A stretch of DNA of 6,336 nt from NCBI GenBank assembly GCA_017628165.1, contig JAGBZQ010000121.1, positions 1-6,336 on the forward strand, written 5' to 3'. Position 1 is the first letter of the stretch. The number at the start of each line of letters is the position of its first letter. Below, piece after piece: positions 1 to 5,972 of this stretch. Source of the stretch: Kiritimatiellia bacterium. GTDB taxonomy: Bacteria; Verrucomicrobiota; Kiritimatiellia; RFP12; UBA1067. Position numbers and translations under genes: made by a program. The notes below the pieces were generated by a model. That model had not been told where the DNA came from, searched no databases, and saw only the letters and a program-made list of their open reading frames with translations.

Positions 1-171
1 GGGGATTATCAGAAAATTTTTCCCTGACGCGAAATGCTCTACACCAGAGAACTCGACTTTATATCGTCTGGAAAGAATCCATCGCCCGGAAGCAAGCAAG
101 ACATTGCGGCTCACATACGCAAGCCATACTACGATCAAAATCGGAATCGACAATATCAGATACAATGTCAT
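1..171 (-). CDS. Probable PlsC-type (lysophospholipid/glycerol-phosphate) acyltransferase, N-terminal fragment
   Basis: An open frame begins with ATG at 171, four bases after the stop of the upstream gene, and stays open for 57 codons to the window edge. The first ~25 residues are strongly hydrophobic (MTLYLILSIPILIVVWLAYV), fitting a membrane anchor or signal anchor. The following part reads RYKVEFSGVEHFASGKNFLI and then IP, which resembles the stretch just before the catalytic NHxxxxD motif in PlsC-family acyltransferases, typically a basic V.V.G.E segment, a short loop, then a hydrophobic strand ending in PNH. The catalytic motif would lie immediately beyond the window, so the family call is inferred from the pre-motif pattern only. 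It could be a stand-alone acyltransferase or the N-terminal part of an acyltransferase/acyl-ACP synthetase fusion. There is no close Shine-Dalgarno sequence, so translation may be coupled to the preceding gene. The tight spacing suggests co-transcription with waaA and a role in lipid or lipid A metabolism. Confidence 0.68.
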   Translation of the reverse strand, partial: MTLYLILSIPILIVVWLAYVSRNVLLASGRWILSRRYKVEFSGVEHFASGKNFLIIP

Positions 172-175
172 AAAT

Positions 176-2656
176 TCAAATATCGTATCTCAGGCCGCCC
201 TCCGGCTTCTTCCCTCCGGCCTTGAGCTCACGCACCTTGCGCAAAACCTCTGCCGCAAGATTGCGCTTGCCGAGCTGCTGCAAAAGTGCGGCGTATTCCT
301 CAATCACCCGGATATCGGCAGGATTGATCGCGATCATCGTCTCGTAGCAATAAGCCGCATCGGCAGGACGCCCAAGATCCTTGAAAGCGCGCGCATTTAC
401 GGCTAAGCGGTAGAGACGATCAAGAAGCATCGTATCGTTTGGGTTGCGCCTCATCGCACCAGCCCACATCTGGAGAGCCGTCTCGCTGCCGCCTTTCGCG
501 CGCGCGCGCACTTCCGCGGAAACGATCGTCCTGCGCACGGACATCGTCTCGCGGATGGCGGCGGCTATAGAATCCACAACATCCGGATCGAGCCCATCCG
601 GCTCAAGCCACTCCAAAGAAGGAGCATCCTTAAGAACGAAATGCTCCGGCAGCACCGACACACTCAAATCTCCATTCTGGAAAGCAGGCTCAATCTCCTT
701 GCGCGATCCCACGTAATTCGCAAAGATTCCCTGAACCGATCCTGCGCCAGCCTCTTCAACCTCAATGGAGGTCGTCCCGTTGCGCGAAAAAAAGCCAAGC
801 GCCTCGCCGAGCTTCAACTTCCCGTTGGAAGCGCGAGCGACAAGCATCCAATCGGTTCTGGTAATCATCCACAGATGCAGATTTTTGTAAGGAAAAGATT
901 CTACAAGATGCTTGAGCCTAAAAGCGGACATCCCCTCCACATCGATCATACGCGCAAAAACCCCTTTGGGGGAAACGCGCTTTGCATATTCCGCCGCGCT
1001 CTCATCGGTAACACTCTGCGGCAGAAAGACGATGTCGAACTTCAGATCGCCATTGACATCCCCGGAGAAAACTTTCATGGAAAGACTTGCAAAAATCGAT
1101 TTGAACCGCCCCCCCGCATCCTCCGGCACAAACGCCTTTTTCGCTTCCGGCTTCATGATTCCAGAGACGAATACAGCCGCCGTCCTTACGAATTGGGGGC
1201 GAGGGATTTCACTCTTTGCGGGCTTTGCAATCGTAGGTTTACGCGTAGCTGGCCCCCAAAAGAGAAATGCCGCGCCCGCTGCAACCGCAAGCGCAATGCA
1301 AAAAAGCGCCGTCGCCGCAAGAGTCTTCCAGACACTGAAAGGCCGAGGCTTTTTGGGCGGAGGAACAAGAGACATCTCCGAACGAATACTTCCAAGGCAG
1401 CGCGACACAACCCCTCTCCGGGAAACAACGGCCTTCTCTGCGCGCGCACCGAGACCAGAGTCGCCGGCGGAAAACCACTCTTCAAGCGAAGAGGCAAGGG
1501 CAGCCTCATCCGCCACCTGAAGAATTCCCTCCTGCTCAAGAAGATCGCTCATCACAGGACGGAAGTTTTCCGTATACGGCCCCACGACCGTGGGCTTGCC
1601 GCAAAGACACGGCTCGATCATGTTCTGACTTCCGTGGGCTGTAAGAGACTTCCCCACGAACACAGCATCGGCAATTCCATAAAAGCCCATGAGCTCGCCC
1701 GTTGTGTCGGCAAGAAAAACAGTCCCGCGTGAAGGAAGCAGAGGATCGATTTTCGTTCCGCGCGAGCGCCGATACGAAGAAAAGCCTGCGCCAATGATAT
1801 TCTCCTCCACGGCATCGGCCTTCTCAAAGTGGCGCGGGGCAATAACGAGCGTTACCCGCTCAAGCCGAGGCAGGATGCGAAGAAGCGCATCGTCCTCACC
1901 AGGCCAGGTGGAACCGCCGAGAAGGATCCGGTTGCCTTCAGGGAATTCGCCTGACGAACAGAGCCAATCAAGAAGCTCCTTCTCCTTGACTTCGTTACGC
2001 CGAGCAACATCGAACTTGAAGCTTCCCGTCACCTGTATAGAAGAAGCGCCCGCGCCCGCCGCCTCAAGCCGCGCCTTGTCGAGCTCACTTTGCGCGTAAA
2101 TCTTTAAGAAACACAGGAAAATATCACGGAAGAAGAACTTCGCCGCCTTATAACGCGGTGCGCTCCTGTCGCTGACCCGAGCGTTGACGAGGAAGACCGG
2201 TATACCCTCCTTTTTTGCGCGGCGGATGAAGTTCGGCCAAATCTCACTCTCTGTCAAAACAATCGCACGCGGCCGGATTGTGGCAAGCGCGGCCTTGACG
2301 AATGTAGGGAAATCAAGCGGATTATAAATGAGAACATCCCGAGGCGTCACTTCGCGCTCGGCCATTTTCCAGCCCGTAGAACTTGTGGTGGAAAAACAGA
2401 AGCGGACATCGCTTTCCACCGCACGCCACTCGCGCATAAGCTGCCCCGCCACCTGCACTTCACCCACCGAAACGGCGTGAATCCACACAAAAGGCCTGCC
2501 TTCGCGATCCCCGTTGAAAAGCCCATCAGGATAAATCGCAAACCTGTCGAGCATCCTTGCGCGATACCCGCCGCGTCTTAACATCCGGAAGAGAAAGGCC
2601 GGAAGCATCAAGACAAAAACGGGCAGGAAAAGGAGGTTATAGACGAGCCACTTCAA
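176..2656 (-). CDS. waaA: Kdo transferase (WaaA/KdtA) fused to a membrane segment, a SpeE-like C-terminal region and TPR-like helices
   Basis: Residues ~1-425 are a full-length CMP-Kdo:lipid IV-A Kdo transferase (GT-B, family GT30), which adds Kdo to lipid A precursor at the cytoplasmic face of the inner membrane. Visible are an N-terminal hydrophobic anchor (~3-24), RGGYRARMLDRF (~28-39), WIHAVSVGEV with the family's catalytic Glu (~66), TESEIWPNF (~135-143), VNARVSDRS (~157), TGSFKFD (~210), LLGGSTWPGE (~245), and the nucleotide-binding end DTTGELMGFY...GSQNMIEP (~317-349). The family normally stops near 420 residues, but here the frame continues to 826. After a Pro/Lys-rich linker come one hydrophobic helix (~442-468), a region with FSGD, FDIVFLP, SPKGVFARMI and DAPSLEWLEP resembling the C-terminal half of spermidine-synthase-like proteins, then TPR-like helices (~725-815). 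The start is TTG at 2656, giving MKWLVYNLLF as in the family, with AAAGGTG upstream (AGG nine bases from the start). An in-frame TTG at 2683 would add nine residues and overlap the upstream gene. There is no stop or frameshift at the junction. Confidence 0.9.
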   Translation of the reverse strand: MKWLVYNLLFLPVFVLMLPAFLFRMLRRGGYRARMLDRFAIYPDGLFNGDREGRPFVWIHAVSVGEVQVAGQLMREWRAVESDVRFCFSTTSSTGWKMAEREVTPRDVLIYNPLDFPTFVKAALATIRPRAIVLTESEIWPNFIRRAKKEGIPVFLVNARVSDRSAPRYKAAKFFFRDIFLCFLKIYAQSELDKARLEAAGAGASSIQVTGSFKFDVARRNEVKEKELLDWLCSSGEFPEGNRILLGGSTWPGEDDALLRILPRLERVTLVIAPRHFEKADAVEENIIGAGFSSYRRSRGTKIDPLLPSRGTVFLADTTGELMGFYGIADAVFVGKSLTAHGSQNMIEPCLCGKPTVVGPYTENFRPVMSDLLEQEGILQVADEAALASSLEEWFSAGDSGLGARAEKAVVSRRGVVSRCLGSIRSEMSLVPPPKKPRPFSVWKTLAATALFCIALAVAAGAAFLFWGPATRKPTIAKPAKSEIPRPQFVRTAAVFVSGIMKPEAKKAFVPEDAGGRFKSIFASLSMKVFSGDVNGDLKFDIVFLPQSVTDESAAEYAKRVSPKGVFARMIDVEGMSAFRLKHLVESFPYKNLHLWMITRTDWMLVARASNGKLKLGEALGFFSRNGTTSIEVEEAGAGSVQGIFANYVGSRKEIEPAFQNGDLSVSVLPEHFVLKDAPSLEWLEPDGLDPDVVDSIAAAIRETMSVRRTIVSAEVRARAKGGSETALQMWAGAMRRNPNDTMLLDRLYRLAVNARAFKDLGRPADAAYCYETMIAINPADIRVIEEYAALLQQLGKRNLAAEVLRKVRELKAGGKKPEGGLRYDI

Positions 2657-2660
2657 GAGA

Positions 2661-3272
2661 TCACACCTTTGCGCCGCTTTCAAGATCCGCCTTCACGCCC
2701 GTACCGCAAGAGATGTACGCATTTGCGCCAATCTTGATCCCTGGCATAGTAGAGCAGTTGGCGAAGAAGGAAACTGCATCTCCGACGGTGACACCGGAAG
2801 CGATGGATGTGCCGGGCCCCACATTCACAAAATCACCCACCACAGCATCGTGACCTATGAAGCTCCTCGCCCCTATAAGCGTGAACTTGCCGACTTCCGT
2901 CCCCACCTGCACCACAGCCTCCGTGGCAACATAAATACCATGTTTGAAATCGGTCGTAGGCGACACTTGTGCAGAAGGATCGATGATGGCGGGGAAGTCA
3001 TGCCCTCTTAAGCGCTTATAGATTTCGGCCCGTTTCGCATTATTGCCGATAGCCACAAAGACAGATGCTCCGGGATTGTCGCGGGAAGCCTCCTCTACCG
3101 TTCCGAGAATAGGGTAGCCCTCAAAATTACCCCCTTTTTCCCACTTTGGATCGTCATCGGCATAGCCAAGGATATTCCATTTCACTCTACCTTCGGCGGC
3201 ATTGATGCGCTCTACGGTCCAAATAGCTTCGCGCCCAAAGCCTCCTGCTCCAACGATAATCAAATTTCTCAT
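2661..3272 (-). CDS. NeuD/PglD-family sugar O-/N-acetyltransferase (left-handed beta-helix)
   Basis: This 203-residue protein has the two-part layout of NeuD/PglD acyltransferases. The N-terminal Rossmann-like half carries IIVGAGGFGRE (residues 5-15), GYADDDP (36-42), PILGTVEEA (54-62) and VAIGNNAKR (73-81). The C-terminal half, from ~97, is made of hexapeptide repeats such as VVQVGTEVGKFTLIGARSFI, GHDAVVGD, VGPGTSIASGVTVGD and MPGIKIGANAY. His141 in IGHDAVVGD sits where the catalytic His lies in PglD. Relatives use acetyl-CoA to acetylate sialic acid or an amino group on a UDP-sugar; the substrate here cannot be told. The C-terminus (GTGVKADLESGAKV) stops a little before the usual last coil. 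The start is ATG at 3272 with AGGAG six bases upstream. It is preceded by an extended -10 promoter and followed four bases after its stop by the waaA start, which points to envelope glycan work. Confidence 0.88.
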   Translation of the reverse strand: MRNLIIVGAGGFGREAIWTVERINAAEGRVKWNILGYADDDPKWEKGGNFEGYPILGTVEEASRDNPGASVFVAIGNNAKRAEIYKRLRGHDFPAIIDPSAQVSPTTDFKHGIYVATEAVVQVGTEVGKFTLIGARSFIGHDAVVGDFVNVGPGTSIASGVTVGDAVSFFANCSTMPGIKIGANAYISCGTGVKADLESGAKV

Positions 3273-3278
3273 TCTCTT

Positions 3279-3283
3279 CTCCT
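3279..3283 (-). promoter_or_regulatory. Shine-Dalgarno site of the acetyltransferase gene
   Basis: AGGAG lies six bases before the ATG at 3272. It is the clearest ribosome-binding site in the window and fixes this start. By contrast, trpS, the methyltransferase and the acyltransferase lack a close match. Confidence 0.8.
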
Positions 3284-3299
3284 GATGGTGATTTATTGA

Positions 3300-3330
3300 A
3301 TTATACCAAATTGTCCTTGCGTGCTGTCAC
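3300..3330 (-). promoter_or_regulatory. Extended -10 promoter for the acetyltransferase-waaA-acyltransferase unit
   Basis: Read on the minus strand, TTTGGTATAAT contains a perfect TATAAT (3305-3300) preceded by TGG, the extended -10 form. A GTGACA (3330-3325) matches TTGACA at five of six positions, but the spacer is 19 bases, longer than ideal. The expected start of transcription is near 3293, giving a leader of about 21 bases that holds the AGGAG site. The methyltransferase stop codon TAA (3303-3301) lies inside the TATAAT. The same 11 bases occur before trpS, which supports both calls. Confidence 0.65.
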
Positions 3331-4275
3331 TATCCAATGCGGCATCGGCGGAGGAACGCTCCGCGTCTCATCTGGAACAAACCCGGCGGAGCGCATCCAT
3401 CCTTTGAGCTCCTCATCGGAGAAAACCCAGCCGCTCTGCGTTGTAAGCGCCATGTTGAGTGCAAAAAGCGCGGAGAATTTTGGCGCCGTATGGGATGCGT
3501 CGGTCATAAGATCTAAAACAAAAATCCTTCCCCCATCCTTAAGCGCACGATATGCACGCTTCAAAATTTCCACGATTTTCTCTGGCGGCTCCTGATGAAG
3601 CGCCCCAAAAATTGTGACGGCATCGTACGCGCATTCCTCATAAACATCTGAATGATAATCTCCACTGCGGCATTCAATACGAGAAGAAAGAGAGAAACTC
3701 TCCACGTATTTCTGAGCTTCTTTGCTTATCGCAGGCAAATCCACCGTCACGCATTCGATTGACGGATTTGCCTGACACATCAAAATCGCATACGCTCCAG
3801 GGCCGCCCGCAAGATCAAGGACTTTCCCGGAAAGGCGCCCCATCATCGGGACAACGCTTCTGCCCATACCCATCGCGCGACCAAACATCGCCGCCGCAAA
3901 CGCCTTTGTGCGCTGAGAATCTTCCCCAAGGTGGATCTCAGGCTTTTCCACCGGGCGCGAAGTTTCCACAAATTCAAGAAGCCGCCCCCATGCAGGATAA
4001 ACGTCGCGATTGTAGCGAATCGCTTTGGTGAGATCGCCCTTTGCGCCGGGGATCAGAACATCGCGGGAAGCAGGGGTATTGAAATATTCGCCGTCACGCT
4101 TTTCAAGGAGCCCCTCCGCCACGCACGCATCAGCAAGAAGCCGAACGCCGCGGGCGGATACATCAAGCGCTCCCGCCTCAACTTTTTCGAAAACGCCGAA
4201 ATCAATCGCGGCAAAGAGAACGGCGCTTCCGTAATACGCGCTTGCAAGCTCAACAATCTCGCCGACAGACTTCAT
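3301..4275 (-). CDS. SAM-dependent O-methyltransferase (acetylserotonin/CrtF/DmpM-like family)
   Basis: This is a 324-residue class I methyltransferase with the family's layout: an N-terminal winged-helix dimerisation region (LFAAIDFGVFEKVE at ~20-33, RLLADACVAEGLLEKRDGEY at ~45-64) and a C-terminal Rossmann catalytic domain. SAM-binding motif I is VLDLAGGPGAY (152-162). VTVDLPA (176-182) supplies the acidic ribose-binding residue, and SGDYHSD (204-210) follows. His227 in ALHQEPPEK lies where the catalytic base is found in this family, followed by ALKDGGRIFVLD (244-255). The substrate, a hydroxyl on a small or aromatic molecule in known relatives, cannot be deduced. Start ATG 4275 is 10 bases after the mtnN stop and has no recognisable Shine-Dalgarno, so translational coupling is likely. 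The dimerisation region looks about ten residues shorter than usual between FEKVE and LDVSARG. Its neighbour mtnN would clear the SAH it makes. Confidence 0.87.
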   Translation of the reverse strand: MKSVGEIVELASAYYGSAVLFAAIDFGVFEKVEAGALDVSARGVRLLADACVAEGLLEKRDGEYFNTPASRDVLIPGAKGDLTKAIRYNRDVYPAWGRLLEFVETSRPVEKPEIHLGEDSQRTKAFAAAMFGRAMGMGRSVVPMMGRLSGKVLDLAGGPGAYAILMCQANPSIECVTVDLPAISKEAQKYVESFSLSSRIECRSGDYHSDVYEECAYDAVTIFGALHQEPPEKIVEILKRAYRALKDGGRIFVLDLMTDASHTAPKFSALFALNMALTTQSGWVFSDEELKGWMRSAGFVPDETRSVPPPMPHWIVTARKDNLV

Positions 4276-4285
4276 GATCAGAAAA

Positions 4286-4924
4286 TCAAATGGTTTTCAC
4301 AAAGTCCGTTAAGACGGCCAAGCATTTCTTGAGGTTCTCCATGTACTGCTGAGGAGTTGATCCATGCCCCTGAAGATCGCTAACGCACTTGTACGAAACG
4401 AAATCCACTCCTGCCTTTTCGCAGACATGAGCAATGGCAGCGCCCTCCATATCCCTCAAACCGGCACCGAGATCAGACAAAAGCCTTGCATCATCAAGGC
4501 TATCGTTGAACCTGTCGCCCGTGCCGAGAATCATCGGCTCAAGAACTCCGCGGCTCTTGCACGGAATGAAGGGATCCCCACGTTCGTTCAGCGTGCCGAT
4601 AGGCGTATTGTTCACCTGCGCAAGGTCGAAGTCATACTGGACAGCAGAAGAAATCGCATAAAGATCCCCTACTTTCATCGAAGGCTTAAGCCCACCGGCA
4701 ACGCCGATATTTATTATCTCCTTCGCGCCCGTAAGCTGAATGGCCATCTGCGCGGCGGCGGCGGCATTACCCTTACCGATCCCCGCCACAACAACGAGCG
4801 CGTCCTCGCCTCTCAGACGTCCAGAAACCGTGCGCCGACCGAAAAGAATCTTTTCAGCGGGAGCTTCGAGGTTTGAAATGACGCACTCGGCCTCATTATC
4901 CATGGCAATGACGAATACTTTCAT
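4286..4924 (-). CDS. mtnN: 5'-methylthioadenosine/S-adenosylhomocysteine nucleosidase
   Basis: The 212-residue product splits MTA and SAH into adenine and the thio-ribose, a cytoplasmic step that relieves product inhibition of SAM-using enzymes and feeds methionine salvage. Family marks are the N-terminal IAMDNEAE with Glu11 (the family's active-site Glu12), VAGIGKGNAA (46-55), INIGVAGGL (71-79), GTGDRF (134-139), DMEGAAIAHVC (158-168; Glu160 matches the ribose-binding Met-Glu pair) and the catalytic Asp in CVSDLQGHG (Asp183). The length is slightly short of the usual ~230 residues. Start ATG 4924 has AGGGG six bases upstream. It lies 13 bases after trpS and 10 bases before a methyltransferase, consistent with a role in clearing SAH. 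The main alternative is another member of the purine phosphorylase/nucleosidase (PNP_UDP) superfamily; the DMEGAAIAHV segment and the Asp favour MtnN. Confidence 0.88.
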   Translation of the reverse strand: MKVFVIAMDNEAECVISNLEAPAEKILFGRRTVSGRLRGEDALVVVAGIGKGNAAAAAQMAIQLTGAKEIINIGVAGGLKPSMKVGDLYAISSAVQYDFDLAQVNNTPIGTLNERGDPFIPCKSRGVLEPMILGTGDRFNDSLDDARLLSDLGAGLRDMEGAAIAHVCEKAGVDFVSYKCVSDLQGHGSTPQQYMENLKKCLAVLTDFVKTI

Positions 4925-4930
4925 GCGGAT

Positions 4931-4935
4931 CCCCT
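4931..4935 (-). promoter_or_regulatory. Shine-Dalgarno site of mtnN
   Basis: AGGGG lies six bases before the mtnN ATG, in the 13-base gap after trpS, so that trpS termination and mtnN initiation take place next to each other. Confidence 0.65.
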
Positions 4936-4937
4936 TC

Positions 4938-5897
4938 TTAGAGTCCTACGGCCGCCCTCACCTTCTCCATCACGGGAAGAGCGGCAGCACGGGCACGCTT
5001 AGCCCCTTCGCGCAAAATATCCTCAAGGGCATCAGGGCTTTTCGCAAGCTCCTCGCGCTTGGCCCTGAATGGATCGAACATACGATGATAGGCTTCAAGA
5101 AGCGCCTTCTTAGCATGGCCGTAGCCGTAACCGCCGGCTCTAAAGGACGCGGCCATCGACTCCACCTCTTCAGGCGTTGCGAAAAGCTTGTAAAGCTCGT
5201 AGACAGAATTGCCTTCAGGCTCCTTTGGCTCCTCCATGGGAGTAGAATCAGTGACGATGGCCATCACTTTCTTCTTGATGGCTTTTGCATCCTCAAAAAG
5301 CCCAATGGTATTGTTGTAACTCTTCGACATCTTCTGCCCGTCGGTTCCAAGAATCGTGGCGACCGTCTCAGGGATATATGCGTCAGGGAGCTTGAAAATC
5401 TCACCGTAAGCGTTGTTGAACTTAAGCGCCAAATCGCGCGTCACCTCAAGATGCTGCTTCTGATCCTTCCAGACGGGCACGAGATCGGCATTCATGATAA
5501 GGATGTCGGCGGCCATCAAAACGGGGTATGCAAAAAGACCGTGAGTAGCGTCGAATCCGCGCGCCATTTTGTCCTTGTAGCTGTGGCAGCGCTCAAGAAG
5601 GCCCATGGGCGTAAGGCACGAAAGATACCACGCAAGCTCCTGCACCTCCGGGACATCGCTCTGTCGGTAAATGACGGTTTTTTCCACATCAAGGCCGCAG
5701 GCTAAATAATCAAGCGCCACATCGCGCGTAGCCTCTCTTAATGCTCCGCCGGCGCGCACGGTGGTCATCGCATGATAGTTTGCGATAAACATAAAGTTCT
5801 CGCCCTTCTCCTGAAGGTCGAACATGGACTTCATCGCACCGAAGTAGTTTCCCCAGTGTAGCTTGCCCGAAGGCTGTATTCCTGTTAAAATTCTCAT
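4938..5897 (-). CDS. trpS: Tryptophanyl-tRNA synthetase
   Basis: The enzyme charges tRNA-Trp with tryptophan in the cytoplasm. With the start at ATG 5897 it has 319 residues, normal for bacterial TrpRS. It opens with MRILTGIQPSGKLHWGNYFG, where HWGN (14-17) is the class I HIGH-type motif. Then come FIANYHAMTT (~38-47), YPVLMAADIL (~124-133), the substrate-pocket segment DQKQHLEVTRDLA (145-157) and the KMSKSYNN signature (189-196). The frame stays open to another ATG at 5960, but the extra 21 residues have no family counterpart and would span the promoter, so 5897 is preferred. The usual VPVGEDQ reads VPVWKDQ here, a small departure from the textbook form. No Shine-Dalgarno precedes the start; the -10 box position implies a leaderless or nearly leaderless message. 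trpS is the first gene of a unit with mtnN and the methyltransferase. Confidence 0.96.
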   Translation of the reverse strand: MRILTGIQPSGKLHWGNYFGAMKSMFDLQEKGENFMFIANYHAMTTVRAGGALREATRDVALDYLACGLDVEKTVIYRQSDVPEVQELAWYLSCLTPMGLLERCHSYKDKMARGFDATHGLFAYPVLMAADILIMNADLVPVWKDQKQHLEVTRDLALKFNNAYGEIFKLPDAYIPETVATILGTDGQKMSKSYNNTIGLFEDAKAIKKKVMAIVTDSTPMEEPKEPEGNSVYELYKLFATPEEVESMAASFRAGGYGYGHAKKALLEAYHRMFDPFRAKREELAKSPDALEDILREGAKRARAAALPVMEKVRAAVGL

Positions 5898-5904
5898 ATC
5901 GCCT

Positions 5905-5933
5905 ATTATACCAAAAACCCCTTCATTCCTCCA
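5905..5933 (-). promoter_or_regulatory. Extended -10 promoter of trpS
   Basis: Read on the minus strand, TTTGGTATAAT contains a perfect TATAAT (5910-5905) with TGG just before it, the extended -10 form. At 17 bases spacing the -35 position reads TGGAGG (5933-5928), only three of six matches. The predicted transcription start is 5898 or 5897, i.e. at the A of the trpS ATG. The 75-base gap 5898-5972 holds this promoter and otherwise nothing I can support. Confidence 0.75.
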
Positions 5934-5972
5934 CTCAGGGTCTGCCTGGAGTTTACCCATTTTTCAAAACTG

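Noticed and set aside
956..972. A terminator-like CCCC-AAA-GGGG-TTTTT on the minus strand inside waaA
   Set aside because: The stem is only four base pairs and lies in coding sequence; the bases are explained by Pro-Lys-Gly-Val codons.
1373..1375. Internal ATG at the waaA/extension junction as a start for a separate protein
   Set aside because: The frame is continuous and GGAG sits directly against the ATG, too close for a normal ribosome-binding site. A second short product is possible but not supported.
641..1732. A 363-codon open frame on the plus strand opposite waaA
   Set aside because: Highly basic, low-complexity product typical of an antisense shadow; the minus strand holds recognisable Kdo transferase and its extension.
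2331..2336. A TATAAT on the minus strand inside waaA
   Set aside because: It lacks the TGG extension and a -35, and simply encodes Tyr-Asn in a conserved part of the enzyme.
4740..5705. A 321-codon open frame on the plus strand opposite trpS and mtnN
   Set aside because: It lies antisense to two well-supported genes, is rich in Arg, His and Leu as expected of a shadow frame, and shows no motif.
5930..5952. A small inverted repeat (CTCCA...TGGAG) between the right-edge gene and trpS, as a terminator
   Set aside because: The stem is short and the T-run on the minus strand is about ten bases away, so it does not form a proper terminator.
5898..5960. An upstream ATG at 5960 that would lengthen TrpRS by 21 residues
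   Set aside because: The extra residues have no counterpart in the family, and the extended -10 promoter would fall inside them.
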